A stretch of 64,000 bases of DNA from Trametes villosa. Taxonomy: Eukaryota; Basidiomycota; Agaricomycetes; Polyporales; Polyporaceae. The first letter of the stretch is position 1. Each line of letters begins with the position of its first letter. The notes under the pieces were generated by a model that saw only the letters and a list, made by a program, of their open reading frames with translations, was not told the origin of the DNA and searched no databases. The DNA lies in the NCBI GenBank assembly GCA_002964805.2, contig PUDQ02000090.1, positions 1 to 64,000 of the forward strand. Direction: 5' to 3'. The translations under genes were made by a program, and so were the position numbers. Below are positions 50,960-63,309 of this stretch, piece by piece.

Positions 50960-50984
50960 CCCTAACCCTAACCCTAACCCTAAC
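50960..50984. repeat. Interstitial telomere-like repeat (CCCTAA)4
   Basis: Four uninterrupted CCCTAA units are flanked by unrelated sequence. TTAGGG/CCCTAA is the usual telomere repeat of filamentous fungi. An isolated AACCCTAAGG lies at about 50391. Confidence 0.9.
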
Positions 50985-51233
50985 TTCCCCCACATCTCCA
51001 TCGAGCTGCGTCGCTTTGCCCTCATGGCAGAGCGATACTTTTGTCCGACGTGCAAGGGATGCGTGTAGGGCGCGGTAGTGTTTGTATCGTACATACTCTT
51101 GTATATTTCACTACATCTTGTATATTCGGCTGCATCTTGTATCGACAATATAATAGACCTGTCGCACGAACACCCTGTGGGAAAACACACTCGCACCACA
51201 AGCCACGCCTAAATCAGACCGAACACACCGGGC

Positions 51234-51305
51234 CAGCACACTTGTGCTGCCTCGGCATTGGGCGTCTTTTCGCCGGTCGGACACCGAGGCAGCACAAGTG
51301 TGCTG
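51234..51305. repeat. 22-bp perfect inverted repeat with overlapping direct repeat
   Basis: CAGCACACTTGTGCTGCCTCGG (described as two halves, 51234-51243 and 51244-51255) is repeated inverted at 51284-51305. The sequence after each copy of GTGCTGCC also repeats directly (CGGCATTGGGCGTCT). This indicates a local duplication plus inversion. Confidence 0.85.
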
Positions 51306-52175
51306 CCCCGGCATTGGGCGTCTACTCATCTGCGCAAGGCTTTGTTTGCGCAACTCCGAGACAGCAGTCTTTGGCATACTATAAGGGCATACATATTTAC
51401 AATGTCTTCATATTTCGTGTTCTGTTTTCGAGTCTGTTGTCCGTCGTATCCGCTCACCGCAAACTCAAGCAGGCTCGCACATATATATTATATCATATTT
51501 ATAAGTGCAGGGGGCGTCCCACCGCGACTCCGCAGAGGGAGGCCGAAGCGCAGGCACATTGCGGGCTAGGGGAGTGTTCAGACACGTTCAAAGAAATTGT
51601 ATCAGTACTAGTACTGTAACTACACGGACTATACGGACTATGAAGGGAGGGGCGGCCTTGGGCGGCCGGAATACGCACTCTGCACCCCCAGGGGAGCACG
51701 GGAGACTCGTCCACCGGGCGATCGCGTCCACCGCGCCACCAGAACACCCTCCTCCCTCTGCCAGAACAGCAGAAAGACATAGGGAGAGCGGCCGGAACCT
51801 CTCCGGGACCGTGCAAATCCATCACAAAGTGGCTGAGGCATCAGCAGGAGGCTGTGCAGCCACGGCGATCTTTGCCCGACCATCAGCGCTTAACTTGCGT
51901 ATGAGCGCTTAATTCTGTCCCCAGCCCTAGCCCACCTTACTTTAGACCCTGTGTATAGCTGCTCACACCCTGGAGTCGACCGTCCACTCCATGTCGGAGT
52001 GGTGCTTCGAATCTTATCTATATCACGGCACTTTGTGATGCTCATAGGGGGAGTAGCTGGTATATTCATACTCCGACTATCCTTTCTATTCGCGGCCACT
52101 ACAAACTACTCGACTACTGACTAGCAGGTCCTTGAACCCGGTGAATGTCAAGTTCCTTCCTCTATCTCATCATCT

Positions 52176-54409
52176 ATGGGCTCCCGAATCTCGTTCGCCT
52201 TAGGTCTCCCTCTTGGATGCGCAGACCGCCGCGCCTCACTACCCCCGAAACCGCCTTCGGTTTGTCAAGCATGCTGGGACGGCCCCTTCGCTGCGCAACT
52301 CGGCCTTTTCCATCCCGACTGTCACCAGAGGCGGAAACGACCAAAGGGAAGTGCCGAATACACCTATCTGCCGGGTTGGGTTGGCGGATACTCCTACCGC
52401 ACCTCACGCACACGGCTAGAGCGTGGCTCTGCTTCGGGCTGTGTTTGGTGTAGGTTTTTGTTAGAATATCGGCAGAGGTACATAGCGAGTCCTGAGACCG
52501 AACAGTTGAGGGGCTTCTTCAAGGTCAGAGTGGGTCGCCCGGAACGCAGTCCACAATCCGTGATGGTGCGCATACCCATGGGCCTCCAGGAGCTTGAGGT
52601 AGAGCTCGTAGGTTACAGCGGTGTATTCTGGGGTCATGTGTACACGGCTGCAGGTAGGTCAGAATGCGCAGACGCACTCCAGTCCCGTAGCTAACGCACA
52701 TTCTAGACACCCCCGCGGCGCCGTACATAGTCGCTCGGAGCCCCATTCTAGACGTTGGGTCGCAGCACGCGCTCGCTCTGGCAAACACGCTCATCGACGG
52801 ATGCGTGAAGACACACGAACGCTGCATCAGAATCGCTGAACCCGATGCTCCTCTTCCAACGCGCGTCGTCGATTGCACCGACCCCAATCGCCCGCGCCTA
52901 GTTACAACCGCAGGCAAGCGCGGCAGATACCTCGCTCTCAGCTACGTGTGGGGCGAACCGCAACCTCACCAAACAACGAAAGCTAACATAGCCGCCTACT
53001 CTGACGGGATCGATGCCGCCCTCTTGCCACAGACCATTCGCGACGCAATCTACGTCACCCACGCGCTCGGGGTACAGTACCTATGGGCGGACAGCTTGTG
53101 CATAATCCAGGACTCGGGATCGGCCAAGCGCAACGAGATCGGGCGTATGCACCAGGTCTACCGCTACGCGTACTTCACGATCATTGTCGCCTGCGCCCGG
53201 AGGGTGAGCGAGGGGTTCCTTCAAGCCCGCAAGGCTCCACCATACGACATCCCACTTCCGTTCATCTGTCCCACCGGTTCTTCCACACACTCCCCCTACG
53301 CTACGAACCGGAAACCCGCACGGGAGGTGGGTCAGGTCTATATCAGCCCGCGATGGGCCCCCTGTGGCGACGCTGCCTCGAAGATGCCGAAGTGGAACTG
53401 CTACAACCGCGCCCACGAGCCTATCAGTGCGCGGGGATGGTGCCTGCAAGAGTACTACATGTCCCCGCGCGCGCTGATCTTCACCTCGGAGTCGCTCCAG
53501 TTCCGGTGCCAGCTCGCGACGCAGACCGTCGGCGGCGCGTTCTACAACGCGGAGGACGAGCGGCGGCTGCCGGACTTGCTCTTCTGCCCACCCGCGACGC
53601 CCGTCGCGCACGGCTCGGAGGCGTGGTGCGAGATGTACGCGCAGTGGGGTGGCGTCGTGGAGGACTATACCGGGCGGGCGGTGACCGTGCCATCGGACAA
53701 GCTGCTCGCGTGCGCCGCGATTGCGGAAGCGTTCGCGCGCGTCTTGCGCTCGGACTATCTCGCGGGCCTATGGCGCTACACTCTTCTACAGGACCTCCTC
53801 TGGTGCAGTGACCCCGACACAAGCGTCGTTCGGATAGCGCATTACCGCGCGCCGTCTTGGTCTTGGGCGTCCGTCGAGGGAAGGGTCGTTGCGTGGGGAC
53901 GGCACTACTACTACAAGGGCACGACCACTGTGGCGGAGGTCATTCGGTGCGAGGTCACGCTCCAAGACCGTGCGCTGCCCTTCGGCCATGTCGTCGGGGG
54001 GTGTCTCATCCTGCGCGCGGTGCTGGTTCCATGCTACTTGCAACGCCGTGAGCCTGACCTTGTTCACGATCTCATGTTCAAACTGCCGTCTTCCAGACCC
54101 CGCGCCTCCCGCGACCTCGTTGACGAAAAGGTAGCAACGGCTCAGGAGAACGACACGGAAGTGTTCTGGGAGACCGGGCTCAGACTCATCGACAGCGAGG
54201 AGGATGCAGGAATTGCCGTTGCGTGGATCATGCCGCTGGTACGAGGCCATACACCGGAGATGGTCCACGGCTTGATCGTCGTGCGCGCCGACTCTGAGGG
54301 CTCCCCGTCGGAGAGGAGAACAGTCTACAGGCGCATCGGAACGTTCGACCTCTACTGCAAGTGGGAATCGTTCAGACGCGAGCCATTGCAGGAGATCGAG
54401 TTCATCTGA
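52176..54409 (+). CDS. HET-domain protein (heterokaryon incompatibility type)
   Basis: Two exons, 52176-52653 and 52707-54409, are joined by a 53-nt intron with a CTAAC branch point; the product is 726 residues. The N-terminal exon has the CxxC-type pair CQACW and CVWCRFLL seen in basidiomycete HET proteins. The second exon has the three HET signatures: LALSYVWG, YLWADSLCIIQDS and RGWCLQEYYMSPRALIF. A long C-terminal region without known domains follows (DYTGRAVTVPSDKLLACAAIAE, WSWASVEG). HET domains trigger cell death or growth arrest when non-compatible hyphae fuse; the domain has a TIR-like fold in studied cases. No lesion was seen. The gene borders the repeat-rich region, as such genes often do. 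Confidence 0.88.
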
Positions 54410-55347
54410 AGCACGATCAACCCACGACACCCCGAGAACTCATCGACCGTGCGGTATGGAAACAACGCAAGCACCTGCGGGAGGAGTACGGGTAACGGTA
54501 CGTCCAAGCTATCCGACCTACTCGTCTTTTCCGAGCCTTACATCAAGCGTAGACCTCCGCACACGACGGTTCATTGGCCCGACAGTACGACCCGCCCAGT
54601 GAACCGTCACTCCCATCGCCTCTCCGTTGGCACGCCCTTCATCCAGCTCTACCAGGGCTTGAGCAAGACTGAGTCTCTTCGGAACGCGCCCCGCGCGTTG
54701 CGTAATGTTGTAGCCGCTGCCTATTCCCAACGCACTCCAGCATCCATCCGCGCAATCCATCAAACTCGGCGTGCTCGCGGCGGGCTCGCGCGCAAGCTGC
54801 CGTTCGACGCGCCTGCGGTGCAAACCGCCCTTGGGCCGCTTGCTCTAGGGGAGGCTGACCGACTGAGCGGCAACGCCGTGCGGAGTCTCGCGCCCTCCGA
54901 TTACCCCAGGCGATGCCAGACAGGAGTGCGCGGTGTCGGATGGCGCAAGGGGCAACGTGCAGGTGGGCAGCTGTCGCCCGAGTCGTAGAATCCGTCGCGA
55001 GGACTTTCAAGGCTCGCTGAGCTGTCTCTCTCGCGCGCGTCGCCTGCGGGTCTATCGTCTCCAACGCCACGGCCGCAAGGAGCCCCGGTTGACGTTTGCA
55101 TCCGGAAGCCCACTGGGCTCGTAGTCGAGCAGCCACAACTGTGTAGTACGGTCGCACGCGTCATTTCATGGATCTTGCCGTCGAAGACCAAGTACGAGAC
55201 CGGGCCCCAACACGGTGAGCACACGCGAAATTTGATCTATACAAGAAGTCCGCATTATGTTCGACAGTGTACTACAATACATCGTGAGGTATATGTTATA
55301 TACACATGCACACCGAGCTCCAGTTGAATGGGATCGCGAGCCGCCCC
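54410..55347. other. Intergenic, no gene seen
   Basis: It lies between the HET gene (plus) and the PSD gene (minus), so it is a 3'-to-3' interval. A 179-codon plus-strand frame (54449-54988) is open but has no recognisable features. Confidence 0.4.
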
Positions 55348-58300
55348 CTACGCGCTGCCGTCCGCGACGGGCTTGCGCTTGCCCCGCCCGAGGCCCATGC
55401 CGACGCGGACGAGGGTCTCGAGGCACGCGCGGCTGTTGATGAGCAGGTCCTCGTCCCACTCAACGGCGCCCTTCTCGAAGAGCACGACGATCGTCGAGCC
55501 ACCTGTGAGGAAAACCGCGAGTTAGCGGCGCCGACGTGCACGAGTATAAGACTGCTCACCGAATGCGAAGTACCCGAACTCGTCGCCGCGCTTGATCTGC
55601 TGTCCCTCCTCGACGGTAGTGTGGATGCTGCCGACCATCATCGCGCCGATGCACACGCACATGACGCGGCCGAATTGCGGACTGTCGATCGGGACGATCT
55701 TCCGCACGTTCTCGCCATAGACGTCGAGCGCAGTTCGGATAGCTTGCGGCTGTGATGAACGCGCCGCGGTCAGCAACGACGTCGCGCGAGGAAGGACGCG
55801 ATACGTACGTTGACCGTGTAGTACTCGCCCTCGATGTCCGTCATCGGGCCCACGGTACCGTCGACAGGCGAGTGGAAGCGGTGATAGTCCTGCGGCGCGA
55901 GGCGGAAGATGCAGAGCGCGCCGCCGATGTACTTGTCGGCCTCGGCGCGGTGGGCGTCGCCGAGCAGGCGGCCGACGGAGAAGTCGCGCCCTTTGATCCA
56001 TAGCCGCGTCGCCTCGGACACGGTCTCGAAGACCATAAGACGGCAGTCCGCGCCGCTGACGAGGCGGTACGGGTCGTCGGGGTTCTCTACTGGACGCGCG
56101 TCGGGCTTGAGTTTCCTGCGGGCGTGGCGTTAGTCTATGCACGTGCCAATCGCGGGGGTAGCCGTTCTTACCTGTAGAAGAACTCGTTGAATGTCTCTGC
56201 GGGACTGTTAGTACACCGCCGAGCGAGCACGATGTTACACGTACTGAAGCTATCCAGCGGTTCCCGGATCTCGTCGATGTTCAGCCGGTGGAACGCAATG
56301 AACGTCGGGATATCGCGCGCGGACTCGGGCGAGTCGTACTTGATACCCTGCTTGATCGACAGCGACTTGAGTAATCGTCGCGCTGCGGCTCGCGTCAGTC
56401 GCGTGCCTCCGAAGCCGGACTCATGTGCATACCTCGTCCGCCCTCCATTCGACTCTTCCAGCCCTGCGAACGGCCGTCAGTTGGGCGCGAGAGATACCGT
56501 CCGCGAGCAGCGTACCTTGTAGAGCAGGCGGATACCAAGCCGGACGTAGACCGCCATCTTCTCCTCCTCGAGCTGCCCGGTCATCCTGTTCTGGACGATG
56601 ATGTTCGCCGAGTTCTATCCACGCAACCCGTCAGCTTCATCCCCGCCACTCGCAAAGAGCCCACTCACCGCGCCGAGCTTATAATTCCCCGACGACACCT
56701 TCGAGATCACCTTCGTGTACCACTTCCGCTGCGCCTGGCTCGCCGTCACATAGTTCCCCACCACGATCCGATCCATCCGCGCCCAGTCCTGGCTCGCGCA
56801 CACCGCCAGGTGCGTCACGATGTCCACCTCCGCCTTCGAGTTCAGCCGCGGCCGGTGGCACAGCGGACAGTTCTTCACGTTGATCACCCGCTCCACCGAC
56901 TCCCCCGGGGACGCCGACCCAGACCCAGACCCGCCCGAATCCTCCGCGTCCGACGACGACGTCGAGCTCTGGCGCGCGAACGCGCCCGGGCCGCCAGAAA
57001 GCGAGGGCGACGGCGACGCCCCGAACCGTCCGGGCACGAGCGACGCCTCCGCGAGCGGCTGCTGCATCGGCTCCGTCGGCTGCGCCGGGGGCGCCGTAGG
57101 CAGCCTCGTCGCGTCCTCCTGCTGCGCGTCGCGCCCGCCCAGCGCCGCGTTCGCCGGCATCCCGCTGAAGTCGAGCTTGTCGAAGTTCAGCGCCTGCTGC
57201 GCCTCCATCCCGCCCGTGATCGCGGGCGTGACGGGCGCAGAGGTGTCCATCGCGCTGTCCTCGGGGTCGATCCGCTTCTTCTCGCTCGCGGGGCGGAAGA
57301 GCTCGGTCTCGAGGCACTGGATTGCCTCGTTGATCGTGAGCACGTCCGTGCGCTCGACCTTGTTGAAGCGCGTCCAGAACGACTTGACCGTCTCGTGCGA
57401 GAGCGTCGAGCCGAGCGAGTCCAGCATCGAGGTGAGCTCGAGGTGCGAGAGCGCGCCGCTGTCGTCCGAGTCGTACTGCTTCAGGTACTCGCGCCAGAAC
57501 TTCTGCCGCAGCGCGTCGTACGGCTGGTACTTCGCCCTATCGCGATCGTCAGAACGCACCCAGCATTCACTCGAGAGGGACGCACCTGAACATGATCTTC
57601 GGCTTGTGCTTCGACTCCCACGGGACCTCCTTCGCAGTCTGCAGCGGGAGCTCGAAGCTCTCCATCGCGCGCTGGCCATCCTCGTCGTCCGAATACAGCC
57701 CCGTCTTCTCGTCGCGCTTCGGCGCGTTCTCCAGCAGCTTCGCGACGTCAAACGACGCGTCGCCAACATGGTCGTTGCTCGAGAGCTTGTCCCAGTCGAG
57801 CACGGTCAGCTGCACCTTGAACGCCGTCTCGTACCGCCGCACGTGGAACAGCATCTTCTCGTCCCACTGCGGGTTGAGCGAGTGCCGGATCACGCGCGTC
57901 CGGAACACCTTCTTCCCAAACGACACGACCACGAACGGGTCCATGTCCCAGCCCATCCGCGTCACTACGCACGCACACGGTCAGCACCCCGCGCGCTCAC
58001 GTGAAACTAGCGCGGCACGTACTGTTCTTGAGCTTGGGGAGGTCCTGCGCGCCCTGGATCTCGAGCATGACGATGCCGACGATATCGTTCGCCGCATTGA
58101 AGTTGAACTCTTTCGCCTTCGCGCTCCACGACTTCCTAAACTTCGACTTCTGCGCCTGCCCCACCGTCGGGCGCGCCAACGGCGTCGACCCGCCCGAGAT
58201 CGACGGACTAATCGGGCCTGTCGCGCTCACCGCCGTCGCCGACCCCGACCCAGCGCCAGACGCCGCCGTCGTCGTCGAGTCAAACGACAGCGATCGCGGG

Positions 58301-59597
58301 GTACTCCCGCGCTTCGGGAACATCTTCGGGATGCTGAACCCGGGCGAGGGCGGCTTCGACCCCTGCGGCGTCTTCAGCACCGTCGCGGGGGTCGGCGTGA
58401 CGGGGGTCTCCGCCTCCGCCTGGCGCGGCGACGGCTGCTGGATGAGCGGGCCCTCGGGCGGCTCGCCCTGCTGCGCGGGCGGGATGTAGAGGTTCGCGAG
58501 CTGGCCGCCGGGCGCGGCCGCGAGCACGTCCTCGGCCTCGTCCTCGCTGTTCGTCTCGCCCTCGTCCGAGCTCAAGCCGTCGTCCTCGTACTGCGGGCCC
58601 TCCATGTTCGAGCGGATGGTGCCGATGCCCTCCGTCTACACACATCAAGTCACACGCGCGCGGGTCAGCATGCGCTCCACATCCGGAGATGAAATCGCGC
58701 CGGGCGCGTGGGGCGGTAATGAGGGGAAGGGGGCGGACTGACCGGGGGGGCGGACACGAGGCTGGGGCGCGTGCGCTTCACGAGCTCGGCGTAGATCTCG
58801 CCGTAGTCCATGAGGGTGGTCGTGTTCGGGGGCTGGACGAAGCCGAGCTTGAGCTGGATCGCGCCCGTCGCGGGCGTCGAGTTCCGCGTCGACTGCAGGT
58901 TGCGCGAGATCACCTGCCGCGCGCCCTTCATCAGCCAAGTCCTCTCTCCTCTGCGCTCCGCAACTACGCCGCAGGGGGGAAGGGCGCACCTTATTACCAG
59001 CGTCGTCGAACGCAAACGCGCTGCCATCGCGGAACCAGTCCTCGAGGGGCACAGCGGTCTCGCCGAGGTAGTCCTTCTTGAGCATGTCCTTGTCCCACAC
59101 GACGAGCTCGACGACGCCGAGGCGGTCCGCGAGGGACAGGTAGACGGGGAAGTCGAACGTCGCGTCCTTCGGGTTGAACGTCGGGTTCACCGTCCGCTTC
59201 GCGACCGGGGTCTGCTGCCGGTTCGCGAGCAGCGACACGACCACGAACCTGCACCCCCCAATCACCACGCCCACATTCACATCCACACACAACCACATCC
59301 ACACAAACCGCACACAGCAGGTTAGCAAGTGCACGACAGCCCGCCCGCTCGGAAGCGAGTGGCAGACTCGCCGAGCGGGCGGGGAAGAGCGGACACTCAC
59401 GGATCGCTCAATCCATTCCGATCCTTCGACAGCAAGCCGGTACAGCTGAGCACCTGCACCCTGAGGAGCACGATAGGCAGCTCGCCGGGGAGGGGCGCGA
59501 ACGCGTTGCCCCCGCCCTTCCCGCCCGAGACGCGTGCGGGGAGCCGCTTCAGCGCACGGCCGATCTTCAGGGCCTTCTTCTTCGGCGCGGGGCCCAT
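55348..59597 (-). CDS. PSD2: Phosphatidylserine decarboxylase, PSD2 type
   Basis: A multi-exon minus-strand gene starting at ATG 59597 ([17 protein letters not shown]) and ending at TAG 55348-55350. Domains in order are: a first C2 domain ([48 protein letters not shown]) at 59590-58990; and an acidic and Pro/Ser-rich linker. A second C2 domain follows ([44 protein letters not shown]) at 58100-57600. An EF-hand ([14 protein letters not shown]) lies at about 57470, a CxxC-H-C zinc finger ([11 protein letters not shown] ... HLAVC) at about 56810-56870, and the PSD catalytic domain at 56600-55348. The catalytic domain has HRFHSPVDG and the self-cleaving GGST site, which an intron splits after FG. 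The enzyme makes phosphatidylethanolamine from phosphatidylserine in Golgi/endosome membranes. It looks complete. Confidence 0.92.
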
Positions 59598-60215
59598 CTC
59601 CACAATTCTACTTTCTAGTCGCTGGTGTTCGTTATAGTCGCTGGGGAGAGAGCGTGGAGGAGGGAGTGTGTTCGTGGCAGGGGAGGTGCGGGATGGGAGA
59701 GAGGTGCGAAGTGATGGAGCGGGCAATGCGCCGGCGGCTGCAAGAGACCTATGCGATCACTCCGTCCACGCTCCTCCACACCCCTCCCCCCTTTCAAATC
59801 ACCCATGCACAACATCCCGGCCTTGCACACTGCCCGTCCGCCCCTGTGCACCGGCACCCCCTTCACGCCGCACGCGAGAGACATTAGCCAGGGAGGTGGT
59901 GGAGCGCCAGAGCGGCACCGACGTCGCCGCCGAGCTACGAGCGCGCAAGCCGGCCCGCAGCAGTCATGCACTCGGACATGTGTTGGAATCAAACGGAGAG
60001 TGGTATTAAAGGTAGCAACGGGTATGCTTCTGGCTCACTGGGGAGAATGACAGCCACGAAAAGTGATACTAGGTAGTCCGAACGCTACAGTGAGTGAGGT
60101 AGAGGTGTAGTCGACGTAGCCGCTACTAGCAAGTCCGTCCATTTCACCGCCCAGCCGCCCCGCCCCTCCTCCCTCGTCCGCTCGTGAACTTCATGAACGA
60201 GATCGAGAAAGGCCA
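59598..60215. other. Promoter side of PSD2 and 3' flank of the next gene
   Basis: About 600 bp with no gene seen. It includes the presumed PSD2 promoter (minus) and the 3' end of the glycoprotein gene. Confidence 0.4.
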
Positions 60216-61518
60216 TTAAGCGAGGAACGCAACCGCGGCCATGACACCCGCGAACGTCGAGATCGCGGAGATGCCGATCGCCGCAGCGCCGTTCTGGCCC
60301 GCAGCGCCCGTCGCGGACGCGCCAGCAGACGCACCCGTGCGGGTCGCGCTGCCCGACGCACCGCTCGCCTTGCCAGAGCCGGTGGGCGCAGCAGGCGCAC
60401 CGGTGCCGGTGGCCGACGCGCTGCCGGACGCAGCACCGCTGCTCGCCCCGCCAGTGACGGCGGCGAGGTCGGTGAAGAGCGCAGAAGACGCGAACTTGAC
60501 GCAGTTCGAGGACGCAGGCACCTTGGGCTGGTACGGCATCGAGCTGATCACACCGAGCGACTCAGGGGGCTGAGTGTAGGTGACGACCTGGCCGTTGGAG
60601 GTGTAGATGCCAGGGGGGTCCTGGTTGTCGCCCTCGCACGACTCGAAGACGCCGTCCTGGGCGGCGGTCGGGCAGTTGTACGACACACCGATGCGGTCGT
60701 AGATGTGCTGGCACAGGTTCGCCGCGTTGTCGCCCGCGGGGTCGCAGACCTTGAAGCAGAACGAGTTGCTGCCCATGAAGCTGCACGCCGTGTCAGTCGC
60801 TACCGTCACAGCATTCAAGAGCGAATACGCACTTGTGCCACTCGTGCACCTGGGTGATGGTGTTGTTGTCGTTGCCGAAGCCGTTCGAGTAGACGAGGCC
60901 ACCGAGCGGGTTACCGCGGAGGTCGGCACCGTGGGGGTCGAGCTCTCCTCCACCGTCGCCCTGCTGGATGTTGATCTTGGTCTGGTCGATGAAGCCGACG
61001 ACCTGGACGTAGCCGGGGGTCTTCGTGAGCTGGACGCCGGTGAGGGCGCCGGGAGGGATGAGGCGGGTGCCGTGGCCCTTCTTGGTGCACCACGCGACCT
61101 CCTCGCCCTCGGTGTCACCGATGGTGGAGTCGGGCTTTATGGGCGCCCACAGGCAGAAGTCTGATCGTGGGCGTTCAATTTGACGTGAAACTTTCGCAAA
61201 CGCTGAGACGTACCATCAAGGTGGTTGACGAAGGCGGTCTGGCAGAGGGAGTCCTGGTTCTCGGTGGTGGAGTTGCACTGGTTGTAGCCAGTCTGGCGAC
61301 CACGGACGAGGTCATCGGTGTCGGCCTGGTAGGGCTGCAGCGCGGATCCGCGTCAGACTCGGCTTTGGCGTTTGCGCTGTGGGTGGACTTACGAGGTTGG
61401 GCCAGTTGAAGACCTTGGAGGCGAGGGGGGTGAAGGAGGTTGCGGTGGAGTCCTGGGCGAGGACGCCGGAGGAGGCTGCCGCGATGGCGAGTAGGGCTGA
61501 AAGAGCGACGGGGGACAT
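60216..61518 (-). CDS. Secreted GPI-anchored glycoprotein ('macrophage-activating glycoprotein' family)
   Basis: ATG at 61518 is followed by a clear signal peptide (MSPVALSALLAIAAASSGVLA). After short introns (about 61340-61392, 61160-61212, 60785-60835), the mature part carries LVRGRQTGYNQCN, CLWAPIKPDS, CTKKGHGTRLIPPGALTG and YVQVVGFIDQTKINIQ. It also has DPHGADLRGNPLGGLV, FCFKVCDPAGDNAANLCQHIYDR and a Cys-rich segment. The C-terminus is a Ser/Thr/Ala/Gly-rich stalk ending in a hydrophobic tail (ISTFAGVMAAVAFLA), the signature of a GPI-anchored wall or surface protein. The sequence fits a conserved basidiomycete surface glycoprotein annotated under the macrophage-activating name. Its biochemical role is unknown. 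Confidence 0.8.
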
Positions 61519-61791
61519 GACGAGGACGAATTAAGCAGCGGTCAAAGGAGGAGACCGCGAGGGGAAGGGGGGAATCGACGAGGACAGAGACACGTTGGCG
61601 TCCCCCGACGGCGGGCAGTGCCCTATATACGCGCCATTCACACTCCGAAAATAGCCGTGCCCTTCACGACGGGCTGCCTCTCGCCCTATTTTGGGCCGGT
61701 GCACGGACCAGACGCACGTGGCGGTACAGCTGAGAGACGGCCAAGCGAGCCCAGCATCAATATCTATCATACACGTCCAGCTGCCTTCTGT
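61519..61791 (-). promoter_or_regulatory. Promoter of the surface glycoprotein gene with TATA box
   Basis: On the minus strand TATATAGGG lies at 61621-61629, about 105 bases upstream of the start codon. This is a standard spacing for a strongly expressed fungal gene. Confidence 0.5.
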
Positions 61792-62982
61792 TCACCTCCT
61801 CCGCTTCCCCAGCACGCTCCCCGCCGCACACAACGCGCCCTGCTCGAGCGTGCCGTGCTCGGGCGTGTCCAGCTCGACCCCAAGGTCCTCCCCGAGCTCG
61901 GCGGCGTGCTGCGGGGGGAGCGCGTCGGTCGCAAGGGACCAGAACCTGTTATGCGGCGCGGCCGACAAGCGCGCGGGATGAATGAATGTTCTCTGATCAG
62001 CACCACTCCTTCCCAGCCGCGCCCTGGATCCAGTCCTCGAGCACGGGCGGTTGAGACCTACGTGTTGAATATCTTCCGTCTCCGCACCCATTCGTTCCTC
62101 CACCGCGTCCAATCCGCGTCCAGCTGCGCGGACTCCTCTGCAGAGACGAGCGGCGTGCCCGCCCGGAGGGGCGCGAGGTGGCCGCGCGCCTTGTGGACCT
62201 ACACCGCGGCGAAGGCTATCAGTGCGATCGACAGACTTTCATTTCGCCCCACCGCCCCACGCCCCTCTCGCGTGCTGCGCAGTGCGCACGCAGGCGCAGA
62301 GGTGTATGGTCGATCCCGACTGGTCAAATTCTAAACTTACCGCGTCGGCTGCCTTCTTCACTTCGATCGCCAGCTCCTGGTCGGTCGGCGTGCTCTTCAG
62401 CTTCGCCAGCTCTGGGAGGCACCCGAGGTGAGTGTATGCGCGCGGTATAGGAGTACTGTCTGACATACGGGCTCCGACAGACTTGACCTCCGCGCCAAGG
62501 GCGTTGTTCGCCTCGTCGATCCTCTTGACCTCCGCCTCGAGCGCGGCGAGCTTCTCAGCAGGCATGTCCTCCAGGTTGGCCTGGTTCATTACAAAGAACG
62601 TCGTCTTCCCTGCCCAACAGTCAGCGTGCGGGATATATGCGCGAGTATATGCGCACCGTAAGTCTTCTGGACGAGGTCGCCCTTCTCAGCGAGAGTGACC
62701 ATGATCTTCTGGGCCGCCGCCTTGGGCACGGCACCCTTGAGGTTGGCGGAGACGTCCACGGCACCGAACGGGCGGTTCATCTGTGGGTGTATGCGGGGTT
62801 AGCCCACGTTCCAGTGGATGTATGCGCCTTCGAGGCGAACCTTGCGTATATACTCGAGCACCCTGTCCTCCGCTAACCCCGCCGTCAATACACACATAAG
62901 CGCACAAGCTACGCTGGGACAGACCGTCCTTGCCCTTGAGGATGGCGACCTTTGCCTCTGCCTGCTTTGTCTTGGATGCCAT
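61792..62982 (-). CDS. HOP2: HOP2/TBPIP family meiotic recombination protein
   Basis: The start is ATG at 62982 (MASKTKQAEAKVAILKGKDG). Short exons follow: EDRVLEYIRK; then MNRPFGAVDVSANLKGAVPKAAAQKIMVTLAEKGDLVQKTYG; then FVMNQANLEDMPAEKLAALEAEVKRIDEANNALGAEV. These form the winged-helix DNA-binding domain and the coiled coil of Hop2. The remaining exons carry AELAKLKSTPTDQELAIEV and a C-terminal FWSLATDALPPQHAAELGEDLGVELDT, ending in LGKRRR and TGA at 61792-61794. HOP2 acts with MND1 to help Rad51/Dmc1 pair homologous chromosomes. Introns are about 50 nt; exact junctions were read only approximately. No lesions were seen. Confidence 0.85.
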
Positions 62983-63309
62983 CGGTGCGAGTAAGTGAGC
63001 GAGTGAGTGAGAGCAGCTGAAGAGAGCAAGCGAGAGAATGCGCGCACGGGGATTGGAAGACGCGACGCGTCGGTGGCGGCGCGCCCATCACGTGCACGCC
63101 CACCGGATCTCGCGGGGCGGGCCTGACGTCGGAAAAGGCGTCCGCGTCGTCGCCCGGGGCCCCGCACTCTCTCTTCCTCGCCGCTCTCGCCCTCCCCGCA
63201 CAGCGTCCCCCCGCTCGGCCTCGACGTCCACACGCCCTCGGACGACACACGCACTGCCAGACTCGACGCTCGGAACTACTGCATGCGCTAACGCCCCGCG
63301 CCGCCTCGA
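62983..63309. promoter_or_regulatory. Divergent promoter between HOP2 and the mitochondrial carrier
   Basis: 327 bp separate two start codons facing away from each other. A GAGTGAGT repeat lies next to the HOP2 start (about 62990-63011). No TATA box is obvious. Confidence 0.35.

Larger units (their letters stand above)
50183..52175. other. 2 kb non-coding region with short repeats
   Basis: No supported gene. The stretch contains an AT-richer segment (50230-50450), the telomere-like tract at 50960-50984, and a 22-bp perfect inverted repeat at 51234-51255/51284-51305. TTGTATATT-type repeats lie at 51085-51135. ORFs in the region lack domains and splice support. Confidence 0.5.

Noticed and set aside
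54449..54988. 179-codon plus-strand ORF downstream of the HET gene
   Set aside because: No recognisable motif, and an overlapping minus-strand frame is also open. Likely chance in GC-rich DNA.
56423..58692. Three plus-strand ORFs of 360-395 codons
   Set aside because: They are antisense to PSD2, whose minus-strand exons carry C2, EF-hand, zinc-finger and decarboxylase motifs. The plus frames are Arg-rich shadows.
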